A stretch of DNA of 15,397 nt, taken from contig DNLZ01000312.1 of assembly GCA_003488325.1 (NCBI GenBank), positions 1 to 15,397 on the forward strand. The letters are read 5' to 3'. The number at the start of each line of letters is the position of its first letter. Position 1 is the stretch's first letter. Under the pieces are notes generated by a model, which worked only from the letters and a program-made list of their open reading frames with translations, searched no databases and was not told the origin of the DNA. Position numbers and translations under genes: made by a program. Below, piece after piece: positions 1 through 7,590 of the stretch. This DNA is from Planctomycetaceae bacterium (GTDB taxonomy: Bacteria; Planctomycetota; Planctomycetia; Pirellulales; UBA1268).

Positions 1-1640
1 GCCCCGCCGCCGGCCAGTGCGGCCGCCCCCGTGGCCACGAGGCCCCGCGCCGCGTCGGGCGCGGGCCAGCGCAGCGCGAAGGTCGTGGTCGCATCGACGC
101 GCTGCCACCACGCGAGCAGCGCCAGCGGCACCAGGATCGCAACGGCCTGCTGGACGAGGATCGCCCGCGCGAGGTCCGCGGGCGCGATGCCCTGGACGTA
201 CCAGAGCGCGGCGAACCCGGCGAGTGCGGCACCGAACCCCTGCCACGCCGTCGGCCGTGCGCGAGGCCTCGGACGCGACCAGCCGCTGGTCACCGCGTCC
301 GGACCACGAAACAGGATCTCCTCGTCGGTGACCACGAGCGCCGTCGCCCGCAGCAGGAGCCAGCTGACGAGCGCCGATGAGACGAGGGTGATCGCCAGCG
401 GCACGAGCGGCACCGAGCCGTCGCGACCGTCCTCGTCCGCACGGCCGACCCGCCGCCGGGACGATTCGTCGGCCTCGAAGAGCACCGACCGCGTCACCGC
501 GACCTGCCCGGTGAACGGCACGGCGGCGACCCACGGGCTGCTCCCGACTCCGGGCAGGAGCGCCGCCCCCGCGAGTCCGCTCACGAGGAGGATCACGGGC
601 GTCAGGGTGTTCTGTGCCTCCTTGACGCTCTTCGACGCCGCGGTGACCGCGAGGCTCATGGCGGCCGCGACCGCGGCCAGGCCGACGAACGCGGGCAGCG
701 CGACCGCCACCGCGGTGGCCACGGTTCCCGCATCGAGCCCGAGCGCCGCATGGGCCGGCATGAAGCGCAGCAGCACGGTCATCGTGAGCCCGATCGACAC
801 CACGTTCGCCGCCAGCGTGGCGAGCGTGACGGCGAGCACGGCGAGAAACTTGCCCAGCACGAGGTCGCCCGGGCTGCAGGGGGCCATGAGGAGCGTCTCG
901 ATCGTGCCGCGTTCCTTCTCGCCGGCGATCGCGTCGATGGCCGGATAGAACGCCCCGGTGGCCATCAGCAGCGCGAGCAGCACGAGCACGGCTCCGGCGG
1001 CGATCGGCACCACGCCGCGCAGCGACAGGCCTCCGGGGGCCGCCGTGCCACCGCTGAACGTGAAGGCCACCGGCTCGAGAACGCTCTCCGGCAGACCCGC
1101 CGCGCCCACGCGTCGACGCCTCGCGTCGTCGGCGAGCCCGCGCAGCACCGCCGTCACGTGATCGCGGGCGCGACTCCCGACCTCCTCCACATCGGGCAGC
1201 TGCACCTCGAGCGACACCGTCCCGAGAGCATCGAGGCCGGCGACGGTGCCACGCGGGGCCTCGATCCACGCATCGAGCGATCCCTCGCGCCGCATGCGGT
1301 CGGCGGCGTCGAACGCCACCGCCTCGATCTCCAGCTGCTCGGGCCATCCGGCCCGCGAGGCGACGGTGTCGGAGAGGCCTCTCACCCGCGCGACGAGGGG
1401 GATCGCGTCCGCGCCCGACACCGCGAGCACGAGCCGGGAGGGAGGGCGTGCCGCCCCGGGGTCATCGAGCGACGCACGCACGCTCAGGAGGCTCGACAGT
1501 GCGAGCACCGGATACATCGCCATCGGCATGAGCAGCGTGACGAAGAGCGTGCGTCGATCCCGCACGAATTCGAGGAGGTCGCGCCGCGCGATCGCCCGCA
1601 CGGCCTGCCAGCGGCCGGGCACGGGGGGGACGTCGTTCAC
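1..1640 (-). CDS. ABC-2 transporter permease, probably NatB-type fused to a CPBP protease domain (3' end outside window)
   Basis: Membrane subunit of an ABC exporter, partner of the ATPase just upstream. My translation from the GTG at 1640 gives 546 residues and stays open to the window edge. Residues 31-52 form the first membrane helix, followed by an extracytoplasmic domain (about 55-205). A helix at 210-232 leads into the cytoplasmic motif GEKERGTIETLLMAP (240-254), typical of NatB/ABC-2 permeases. More helices lie at about 264-290, 308-335, 346-363 and 411-436. After residue 438 the sequence (DEEILFRGPD, then helices near 466-484 and 492-511 and a TTTFALRWP strand) resembles the linker seen, as I recall, in planctomycete ABC-permease/CPBP-protease fusions. 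The CPBP domain itself would lie left of the window. The start codon overlaps the ATPase stop as GTGA, which implies translational coupling. Substrate unknown; NatB-like proteins export sodium or small molecules. Confidence 0.85.
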   Translation of the reverse strand, partial: MNDVPPVPGRWQAVRAIARRDLLEFVRDRRTLFVTLLMPMAMYPVLALSSLLSVRASLDDPGAARPPSRLVLAVSGADAIPLVARVRGLSDTVASRAGWPEQLEIEAVAFDAADRMRREGSLDAWIEAPRGTVAGLDALGTVSLEVQLPDVEEVGSRARDHVTAVLRGLADDARRRRVGAAGLPESVLEPVAFTFSGGTAAPGGLSLRGVVPIAAGAVLVLLALLMATGAFYPAIDAIAGEKERGTIETLLMAPCSPGDLVLGKFLAVLAVTLATLAANVVSIGLTMTVLLRFMPAHAALGLDAGTVATAVAVALPAFVGLAAVAAAMSLAVTAASKSVKEAQNTLTPVILLVSGLAGAALLPGVGSSPWVAAVPFTGQVAVTRSVLFEADESSRRRVGRADEDGRDGSVPLVPLAITLVSSALVSWLLLRATALVVTDEEILFRGPDAVTSGWSRPRPRARPTAWQGFGAALAGFAALWYVQGIAPADLARAILVQQAVAILVPLALLAWWQRVDATTTFALRWPAPDAARGLVATGAAALAGGG

Positions 1641-2377
1641 GGCACCGCTCCCGGACCGATCGCCGCGAAGAAGGCGTCCTCCAGCCCGCCCTCGCGACCG
1701 GCCCCGAGTTGCTCGCGCGTGCCCTCGGCCACGATCCGCCCCGCGTCGATGATCACGAAGCGGTCGCAGCGTCGCTCGATCTCGTGGAGCCGATGCGTGG
1801 AGACGAGGATCGCCCGCCCGTCCGCCCGGAGGCGCTCGAGGAACGCCATCAGGTCGCGTGAGCCGACGACGTCGAGGGCGCTCGTCGGCTCGTCGAGCAC
1901 GAGGGCCGGTGGATCGTGCACGAGCGCACGTCCGAGCGACACCCGCTGCCGCTGGCCGCTCGACAGGCGCCCACAGGGCCGATCGGCGACCCCGCCGAGA
2001 CCGAGCACGTCGAGCAGCACGTCGATGCGCTCGCGGAGCGCGGACCCGTCGAAACCGTGCATGCTCCCGTAGGTCGCGAGGATCTCCCGCGGCGCGAGCC
2101 GGTCGGGAACCCCCGTGGTCGCCGAGACATACCCGAGCGCGCGACGCACACCCACGGGATCGGTCGCGACGTCGTGGCCGGCGACCCTCGCGCTGCCCGA
2201 CGTCGGCTTGAGGAGCGTCGCCAGGACCCGCAGCGTCGTCGTCTTTCCGGCCCCGTTCGCCCCGAGGAGGCCGACCATCTCGCCGGGGGAGACCGACAGC
2301 GACACTCCGTCCACCGCCCGCACGATGCCGCCGTCGCTCGCCCGATAGTGCTTCACGAGGTCGACGACGTCGATCAT
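1637..2377 (-). CDS. ABC transporter ATP-binding protein, NatA-type
   Basis: Cytoplasmic ATPase that powers the ABC-2 permease encoded next. The 246-residue protein has a Walker A motif GANGAGKT (39-46), an ABC signature LSSGQRQR (138-145), Walker B LVLDEPT (159-165) and the switch histidine in STHRLHE (H195). The Q-loop region reads YVSATTGVPDRL (83-94) without an obvious glutamine, which as I recall is also common in NatA and other ABC-2 export ATPases. Length fits the family. The ATG start lies 16 bases after the frr stop, and the stop overlaps the permease start as GTGA, so it appears to be transcribed with the translation-factor operon. The family is certain, the substrate is not; the natA symbol is withheld because many paralogues share these features. 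Confidence 0.93.
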   Translation of the reverse strand: MIDVVDLVKHYRASDGGIVRAVDGVSLSVSPGEMVGLLGANGAGKTTTLRVLATLLKPTSGSARVAGHDVATDPVGVRRALGYVSATTGVPDRLAPREILATYGSMHGFDGSALRERIDVLLDVLGLGGVADRPCGRLSSGQRQRVSLGRALVHDPPALVLDEPTSALDVVGSRDLMAFLERLRADGRAILVSTHRLHEIERRCDRFVIIDAGRIVAEGTREQLGAGREGGLEDAFFAAIGPGAVP

Positions 2378-2393
2378 GCCGAACCCCCGCGAC

Positions 2394-2954
2394 TCACTGC
2401 TCCATCACCTCGGCCTCTTTCGTCCGCGCGAGGTCGCCCACCCTGGCCTCGTACTTCTTCGTGAGTTCCTGCACCTCCTCCTTGCAGTCGTTGCAGGCGT
2501 CCTCCGTGAGCGCCCCATCCGCCTGCTCGCCGTCGGCCGCCTTGTTGCCGTCGCGGCGCACGTTGCGGATCGCCACCCGCGCCTCCTCGGCGAGTTCCTT
2601 GATGCGGGCCGACATCTTCCGTCGCACGTCGGTCGAGAGGGCCGGGATCGTGATGCGGATGACACGGCCGTCGCTCTGCGGATTGAGGCCGAGGTCGCTC
2701 GCGTGGATCGCCTTCTCGATGTCCTTGATGGTGCCGGGATCGAACGGCCGCACGACGATCTGGTTCGGCTCCGGAGCGCCGACGCTGGCCAGCGCCTTGA
2801 TCGGCGTCGGCGACCCGTAGACCTCCACCCGCAGCGTGTCCACGAGCCCGGGATTGGCCCGGCCCGTCCGGATGCCGGTGAGGGCGTGGCGGAAGACGTC
2901 CACGGCCTTCTCCATGCGCTCTTCGGCGTCGAGCAATATGTCGTCGACCGGCAT
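2394..2954 (-). CDS. frr: Ribosome recycling factor
   Basis: Splits post-termination ribosomes together with EF-G. The 186-residue length matches the usual 185. Diagnostic blocks are present in order: ALTGIRTGRANPGLVD (24-39), the VEVYGSPTPIK strand-turn (43-53), VVRPFDP, IEKAI..SDLGLNPQSDGRVIRITIPAL, and the C-terminal helix EEARVAIRNVRRDGNK. The third helix contains an unusual CNDC pair where most family members have charged residues. The ATG is preceded by a strong Shine-Dalgarno site seven bases away, the best in this operon. It follows pyrH by 60 bases and precedes the ABC ATPase by 16, in the usual pyrH-frr order. Confidence 0.98.
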   Translation of the reverse strand: MPVDDILLDAEERMEKAVDVFRHALTGIRTGRANPGLVDTLRVEVYGSPTPIKALASVGAPEPNQIVVRPFDPGTIKDIEKAIHASDLGLNPQSDGRVIRITIPALSTDVRRKMSARIKELAEEARVAIRNVRRDGNKAADGEQADGALTEDACNDCKEEVQELTKKYEARVGDLARTKEAEVMEQ

Positions 2955-2961
2955 CGTGCGA

Positions 2962-2970
2962 CCCCTCCTT
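2962..2970 (-). promoter_or_regulatory. Ribosome binding site of frr
   Basis: On the minus strand this reads AAGGAGGGG, seven bases before the ATG at 2954. It is near-consensus and settles the frr start. The other genes of this operon have weak sites or none, so frr may be translated at a comparatively high rate. Confidence 0.8.
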
Positions 2971-2982
2971 TTTCGTTGCGCC

Positions 2983-3000
2983 GCCCGTCGTCAGCCGGGC
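2983..3000 (-). repeat. Small hairpin between pyrH and frr
   Basis: Arms GCCCG (2983-2987) and CGGGC (2996-3000) with an eight-base loop lie in the 60-base gap between the pyrH stop and the frr Shine-Dalgarno site. There is no U-tract, so it is not a standard intrinsic terminator. A five-pair GC stem is common by chance in DNA of this composition. Confidence 0.35.
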
Positions 3001-3014
3001 ACGCCCGCGGAGCC

Positions 3015-3770
3015 TCAGCCCCGCTCTCCGACCACCGCCCCCTCGGTCCGACCCCCGAGCAGCGTGCCCACGCGTTCGCCCGCCACGGCCCGTTCGATGT
3101 TGCCGTCCCGGCGGTAGTTGAACACGAGGATCGGCATGCCGTGCTCCATGCACTGCGAGATCGCGGTGGAATCCATCACCCGCAGGTTTTGCTCCCGCAC
3201 CTGCTGGTACGTCAGCTCACGATAGAGCATGGCGTGGGGATTCTTCTCGGGATCGTCCGAGTAGACGCCATCCACCCGCGTGGCCTTCATGAGGATGTCG
3301 GCGCCGAGTTCGAGCGCCCGCTGGGCGGCGGCCGTGTCGGTGGTCACGTAGGGACTGCCGGTGCCGGCGGCCAGGATCACGATCCGCCCCTTCTCGAGGT
3401 GCCGACGGGCACGACGACGGATGTAGGGCTCGGCGACGCCGTCCATGCGGATGGCCGTCATGAGGCGGGTCTGGGCGCCGAGGCTCTCGAGCGCGTCCTG
3501 AAGCGCGAGCCCGTTGATCACCGTGGCGAGCATGCCCATGTAGTGGGCGGTCGCCTCCTGGATCGCGGTGTTCCCCGCGGTGAACGAGCCGCCGCGGAGG
3601 ATGTTGCCGCCGCCGATCACGACGGCCAGCTCGACCCCGCGCGACACCGCCTGGACCGTCTGCCGGGCGATGTGCACGACCTCGTCCATCGAGATGCCGC
3701 GTTCGCCCTGCCGTGCGAAACTCTCTCCCGAGAGCTTGAGGAGCACGCGACGAAACGGGCCGGCGGACAT
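3015..3770 (-). CDS. pyrH: UMP kinase (uridylate kinase)
   Basis: Phosphorylates UMP to UDP with ATP in pyrimidine nucleotide synthesis; bacterial enzymes are hexamers of the amino-acid-kinase fold. The 251-residue product shows VLLKLSGESF (9-18), the phosphate-binding VVIGGGNILRG (50-60), MGMLATVINGLALQDAL (78-94), GTGSPYVTTDTAAAQRA (136-152), ILMKATRVDGVYSDDPEKN (159-177) and the C-terminal GNIERAVAGERVGTLL. I chose the ATG at 3770 because family members start a few residues before the KLSGE block. The frame is open far upstream through the opposite frames of tsf, but that part has no UMP-kinase similarity. Upstream is only a weak GAGCGA ribosome site. It is 68 bases downstream of tsf, and the gap holds a perfect palindrome. 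Confidence 0.97.
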   Translation of the reverse strand: MSAGPFRRVLLKLSGESFARQGERGISMDEVVHIARQTVQAVSRGVELAVVIGGGNILRGGSFTAGNTAIQEATAHYMGMLATVINGLALQDALESLGAQTRLMTAIRMDGVAEPYIRRRARRHLEKGRIVILAAGTGSPYVTTDTAAAQRALELGADILMKATRVDGVYSDDPEKNPHAMLYRELTYQQVREQNLRVMDSTAISQCMEHGMPILVFNYRRDGNIERAVAGERVGTLLGGRTEGAVVGERG

Positions 3771-3810
3771 GGTTCGCTCGCTGGACGGGCAGGCGCGGAC
3801 GGGAGTGTAC

Positions 3811-3830
3811 GCGGCCGCCCGGGCGGCCGC
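3811..3830 (-). repeat. Perfect 20-base palindrome between tsf and pyrH
   Basis: The sequence is GCGGCCGCCC followed immediately by its exact reverse complement. In RNA it can fold as an eight-pair GC stem (GCGGCCGC with itself) around a CCGG tetraloop, nine bases after the tsf stop and 40 bases before the pyrH start. No run of T follows in the direction of transcription, so it is not a canonical intrinsic terminator. It could act as an attenuator, an RNA processing or stability element, or a Rho-related pause. Confidence 0.6.
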
Positions 3831-3838
3831 CAAACCAG

Positions 3839-4681
3839 TCAGCCGCCGAGCTTCCAGTTCTCGACGCGCGTGATCCCGATGCCCGCGGACTTCACGAGCT
3901 GGCCGACGGTCTGCTTGTCGTCCTTCACGAAGGGCTGCTCGAGGAGGACGCACTGCGCGAAGAAGTTCCGCAAACGCCCCTCGATCATCTTCGCGATGAT
4001 GTTCTCGGGCTTGCCCTCCTTGCGGGCGGCCTCGGTGAGGATCTCCCGCTCCTTGGCGACCACCGCGGGATCGAGATCCTCCTTGGTGATCGCCTGGGGC
4101 GCGAGCGCGACGACGTGCATCGCCACGTCCTTCGCCACCTCGGCCGCCTTCGCCCCGGCCGTGTCGCCGGAAATCTGGACGAGCGACGCCTTGGACCCGT
4201 CGTGGTGCGCGTAGCCGCCGCACGGCGCGTCGATGCGATGGATGCGGGCCAGGTCGAACACCTCGCGCATGCGGTTGAAGAGGTCGTCCTTGAGCTCGGC
4301 GAGCGTCCGCTCGGGGTGGGCCTCGCTCCGCTGCGCGAGCAGCGCCTCCGGCGTCGCCGCACCCGGACCGAGGGCGAGCGTCTTCGCGATGTCGTGGGCC
4401 AGGTCGCGGAAATCCTGGCTGCCCGCCACCGGCGGGCTCTCGCACCGCAGCTCGATGATCGCCCCGACCCCGCGAGCCGTGTCGGTGTAGACCGCGAGGC
4501 GGCCACAGGAGGTCTCGCGGTCGGCCCGCAGCGACTGGGTCTTGATGCCCTGCTTGCGGAGCCAGTCCACCGCCGCCGCGGTGTCGCCGCCACACTCCTG
4601 GAGCGCCTTCTTGCACTCCATCATCGGGAGTCCGGTCTTCTCGCGGAGCGCCATGACGGCGGCCGCCGTGATCTCAGCCAT
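3839..4681 (-). CDS. tsf: Translation elongation factor Ts
   Basis: Guanine-nucleotide exchange factor that regenerates EF-Tu-GTP. The 280-residue protein begins with the UBA-like helix block VMALREKTGLPMMECKKAL (9-27), then CGGDTAAAVDWLRKQGI (30-46), followed by the core dimerisation regions with EVAKDVAMHVVALAPQ (181-196) and KPENIIAKMIEGRLRNFF (224-241). The C-terminal block TVGQLVKSAGIGITRVENWKLGG matches the family ending. An oddity is the region normally reading TDFVA, which here is ESPPVA (81-86). The ATG at 4681 has a GGGAGA ribosome site (4689-4694) seven bases away. It sits between rpsB and pyrH as in most bacteria. Confidence 0.97.
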   Translation of the reverse strand: MAEITAAAVMALREKTGLPMMECKKALQECGGDTAAAVDWLRKQGIKTQSLRADRETSCGRLAVYTDTARGVGAIIELRCESPPVAGSQDFRDLAHDIAKTLALGPGAATPEALLAQRSEAHPERTLAELKDDLFNRMREVFDLARIHRIDAPCGGYAHHDGSKASLVQISGDTAGAKAAEVAKDVAMHVVALAPQAITKEDLDPAVVAKEREILTEAARKEGKPENIIAKMIEGRLRNFFAQCVLLEQPFVKDDKQTVGQLVKSAGIGITRVENWKLGG

Positions 4682-4785
4682 GTTCGATTCTCCCGGTGCC
4701 TCCCCGCGATCGCCGCGGGCATGGTGGACGGTTGGTGCGGGGCGACGACGGGCGGCAGGCCCGCCGGCGACCGCCGCGGACGTAC

Positions 4786-4802
4786 GCGACGGGTCCCGTC
4801 GC
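4786..4802 (-). repeat. Hairpin immediately after rpsB
   Basis: On the minus strand GCGACGG, a three-base GAC loop and CCGTCGC form a perfect seven-pair stem, beginning four bases after the rpsB stop codon. No T-run follows. Its place between rpsB and tsf suggests a partial terminator or a 3' stabilising structure that could make S2 mRNA more abundant than the downstream genes; that role is inference. Confidence 0.5.
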
Positions 4803-4806
4803 CGCG

Positions 4807-5613
4807 TCAGGTGGCCGGCTTCGGCACGGACCGCTTCGCGACCATCGGCCGGGCCTTCGGCTTCGGCTTGCCGGAGGACTGTCCCTCGGCGGCGTCGCTC
4901 CCCTCGGCGGCCACCTGGTTGGCCGCGGCCACCTGAGCCTTGCCTTCCAGGATCGCGTCGGCCAGCCGGGCGGCGACGAGTTCGATCGAGCGGATCGAGT
5001 CGTCATTGCCGGGGATCGGCAGGTCGACGAGGTCGGGATCGCAGTCGGTGTCGATCAGGGCCACCGTCGTGATGCCCATCTTGCGGGCCTCGCTGATCGC
5101 GTTCTTTTCCTTCTTCGGGTCGAACACCACCAGGCACTCGGGCAGCCGCGAGAGGAGCCGGATGCCGCCGAGGTTCCGCAGCATCTTGCGATGCTCTCGG
5201 CGGAGCGACGACTGCATCTTCTTCGAATAGGTGTCGAACGACGCGGACGGCAGCAGCGCCTCGAGTTCCTCGAGCCGCGCGAGCCTGTTGCGAATGGTGC
5301 GGAAATTGGTGAGCGTGCCCCCGAGCCACCGCTCGTTCACGAAGGGCATGCCACACCGAGCGGCCTCGCGTGCGATCGCATCGGCCCCCTGCCGCTTCGT
5401 CCCGACGAACAGGATCAGGCTGTTCGTCGCCGCCACCTGCTTGAGGTACTTCCGCGCCCGCAGGAGCCCCCGGATCGTCTCACGGACGTCGATGATGTGG
5501 ATGAGGTTGCGGCGCCCGTGGATGTAGGGCTTCATCTTCGGGTTCCACCGGCTCGCACGATGGCCGTAGTGGACGCCCGCTTCGATCAGTTCCTGGGCCA
5601 GGGTTGTGGACAC
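4807..5613 (-). CDS. rpsB: Small ribosomal subunit protein S2
   Basis: Protein of the 30S subunit needed for S1 binding; first gene of the rpsB-tsf-pyrH-frr operon. Starting at the GTG at 5613 gives 268 residues. The S2 signature runs from the N-terminus: LIEAGVHYGHRASRWNPKM, YIHGRRNLIHIIDVRET, LFVGTKRQ, VNERWLGGTLTNFRTI, KMLRNLGGIRLL, VVFDPKKEKNAISEARKMGI and DTDCDPDLVDLPIPGNDDSIRSIEL. The C-terminus carries a basic tail (KPKPKARP) beyond the core fold. The frame also opens at a GTG at 5661, but the added proline-rich residues are not S2-like and that codon overlaps the predicted -10 box. A GTG at 5619 is another option. No Shine-Dalgarno site precedes any of them. Confidence 0.95.
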   Translation of the reverse strand: MSTTLAQELIEAGVHYGHRASRWNPKMKPYIHGRRNLIHIIDVRETIRGLLRARKYLKQVAATNSLILFVGTKRQGADAIAREAARCGMPFVNERWLGGTLTNFRTIRNRLARLEELEALLPSASFDTYSKKMQSSLRREHRKMLRNLGGIRLLSRLPECLVVFDPKKEKNAISEARKMGITTVALIDTDCDPDLVDLPIPGNDDSIRSIELVAARLADAILEGKAQVAAANQVAAEGSDAAEGQSSGKPKPKARPMVAKRSVPKPAT

Positions 5614-5661
5614 AAGCACACGCTCGGGGGGTGGTGGAAACGCGCCGCGGAAACCCTGCAC

Positions 5662-5689
5662 ACTATGGGGATTTTTCGTCGCCTGTCAA
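5662..5689 (-). promoter_or_regulatory. Sigma-70-like promoter of the rpsB operon
   Basis: On the minus strand a perfect -35 box TTGACA (5684-5689) is followed after 16 bases by CATAGT (5662-5667), four of six matches to the -10 consensus. Transcription would begin near 5655, giving a leader of about 40 bases before the GTG at 5613. The local drop in G+C (GAAAAAT spacer) supports a promoter. It should drive rpsB, tsf, pyrH, frr and probably the ABC transporter genes. Confidence 0.7.
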
Positions 5690-5717
5690 CGCAGGCCGCG
5701 GCCATGGCCCTCGCGGC

Positions 5718-5747
5718 TTGAATCGCTTTGGCAGCCGAAACTACACT
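5718..5747 (+). promoter_or_regulatory. Possible promoter of ilvN
   Basis: TTGAAT (5718-5723) and TACACT (5742-5747) are separated by 18 bases; each matches four of six consensus bases. It points away from the rpsB promoter, with the two -35 boxes 28 bases apart. The implied leader of about 115 bases contains a five-pair hairpin (GGGCG 5806-5810, CGCCC 5815-5819) and a CAGGATCCTG palindrome (5835-5844), but no leader peptide rich in branched-chain codons that I could recognise. Confidence 0.4.
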
Positions 5748-5868
5748 GCGGGATTCCGTTCACGAGCCGCTCCCGGCACGACCTCAGGGCCTCCCCGCGC
5801 AGGGTGGGCGCGACCGCCCCGGATCGTGACCGCCCAGGATCCTGTCCGTCCCGGATGCAGAGTCCCCC

Positions 5869-6420
5869 ATGCGTCACGTCCTTTCGGCCACTGTCCAGAA
5901 CGTCCCCGGCGTGCTCGCCCACGTGTCGGGCATGCTCGCCTCCCGGGGCTACAACATCGACAGCCTGGCCGTCGGCGAGACGGAGGACCCCGGCTTCTCA
6001 CGCATGACGTTCGTGCTCCGCGGCGACGACCGCGTGCTCGATCAGGTGCGTCGCCAGCTCGAGAAGATCGTGACGGTCGTCCGCGTGGACGACATCAGTT
6101 CGCGAAACTACGTGGAACGCGACCTGATGCTCATCAAGATCGCCGCCACCGTGGGGGCCGCCCGGAGCGAGGTGAAGGAGCTCACCGAGATCTTCCGCGG
6201 CCGGATCGTCGACGTGGCCACCGACAGCGTCATCGTCGAGATCGCGGGCACCGAAAAGAAGCTCGAGGGCTTCATCGAGCTCGTGCGGCCCTACGGCATC
6301 CTCGAACTCGTGCGCACCGGCCGGATCGCCATGGTGCGGGGAAGCCCGCCGCCGCGCGAACTGACCGAGGCCGCCGGAGGCGTCCAGGCCGGCACGGTCG
6401 ATGCCGATTCGCTGGCATGA
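5869..6420 (+). CDS. ilvN: Acetolactate (acetohydroxyacid) synthase small regulatory subunit
   Basis: Regulatory subunit that activates the catalytic IlvB-type subunit and gives valine feedback control at the first common step of branched-chain amino acid synthesis. The 183-residue protein starts with an ACT domain (about 1-75) containing HVLSATVQNVPGVLAHVSGM and LASRGYNIDSLAVGETED, the classic IlvN/IlvH block. The C-terminal regulatory domain follows with RDLMLIKIAA and IVEIAGTEKKLEGFIELVRPYGILELVRTGRIAMVRG. Length is slightly above the usual 160-175 because of a short acidic tail. The ATG is chosen because the ACT domain begins directly there; the ribosome site is weak. It lies 165 bases before ilvC; no ilvB is in the window. 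Symbol could equally be ilvH. Confidence 0.96.
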   Translation: MRHVLSATVQNVPGVLAHVSGMLASRGYNIDSLAVGETEDPGFSRMTFVLRGDDRVLDQVRRQLEKIVTVVRVDDISSRNYVERDLMLIKIAATVGAARSEVKELTEIFRGRIVDVATDSVIVEIAGTEKKLEGFIELVRPYGILELVRTGRIAMVRGSPPPRELTEAAGGVQAGTVDADSLA

Positions 6421-6530
6421 TCCCGGGTGGGTCGCCTCCTCCGTCGACCGTCGTCGTGAATCCTCCGGCAGAATCGTGACGGCTCCCCGCGGGTCTCCAC
6501 GTCCACCGTCCGTTCGCCAGCATCCGATCG

Positions 6531-6573
6531 CCTCCCGTCCGTTTCCGATTTCCCTCCCGATCCACCTCTCCCT
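6531..6573 (+). other. Polypyrimidine tract before ilvC
   Basis: In this stretch 36 of 43 bases are C or T on the coding strand, made of short imperfect repeats of TCCCG and CCGAT. It ends just before the GGAG ribosome site of ilvC (6574-6577) and lies in the 165-base gap after ilvN. It would give an unstructured mRNA leader, or could be bound by a C/U-rich RNA-binding factor such as Rho. Function is unknown. Confidence 0.5.
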
Positions 6574-6585
6574 GGAGCCCCTTCC

Positions 6586-7589
<1,004 letters not shown>

Positions 7590-7590
<1 letters not shown>

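Noticed and set aside
31..2072. Plus-strand open frames opposite the ABC permease and ATPase
   Set aside because: Ala/Ser/Arg/Thr-rich translations without motifs; the opposite strand has clear ABC transporter motifs throughout.
2376..4214. Long plus-strand open frame opposite frr, pyrH and tsf
   Set aside because: It lies antisense to three well-conserved genes, has a low-complexity His/Arg/Asp-rich translation and no recognisable domain; such frames are expected in DNA with very high third-position G+C.
3771..4616. In-frame extension of pyrH across most of tsf
   Set aside because: The extension has no UMP kinase similarity and is the out-of-frame reading of EF-Ts; the protein family begins at the ATG at 3770.
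5748..5868. Attenuator or T-box before ilvN
   Set aside because: Only a five-pair hairpin and a ten-base palindrome are present; no leader peptide with Val, Leu or Ile codon runs, no T-box consensus and no terminator T-run were found.
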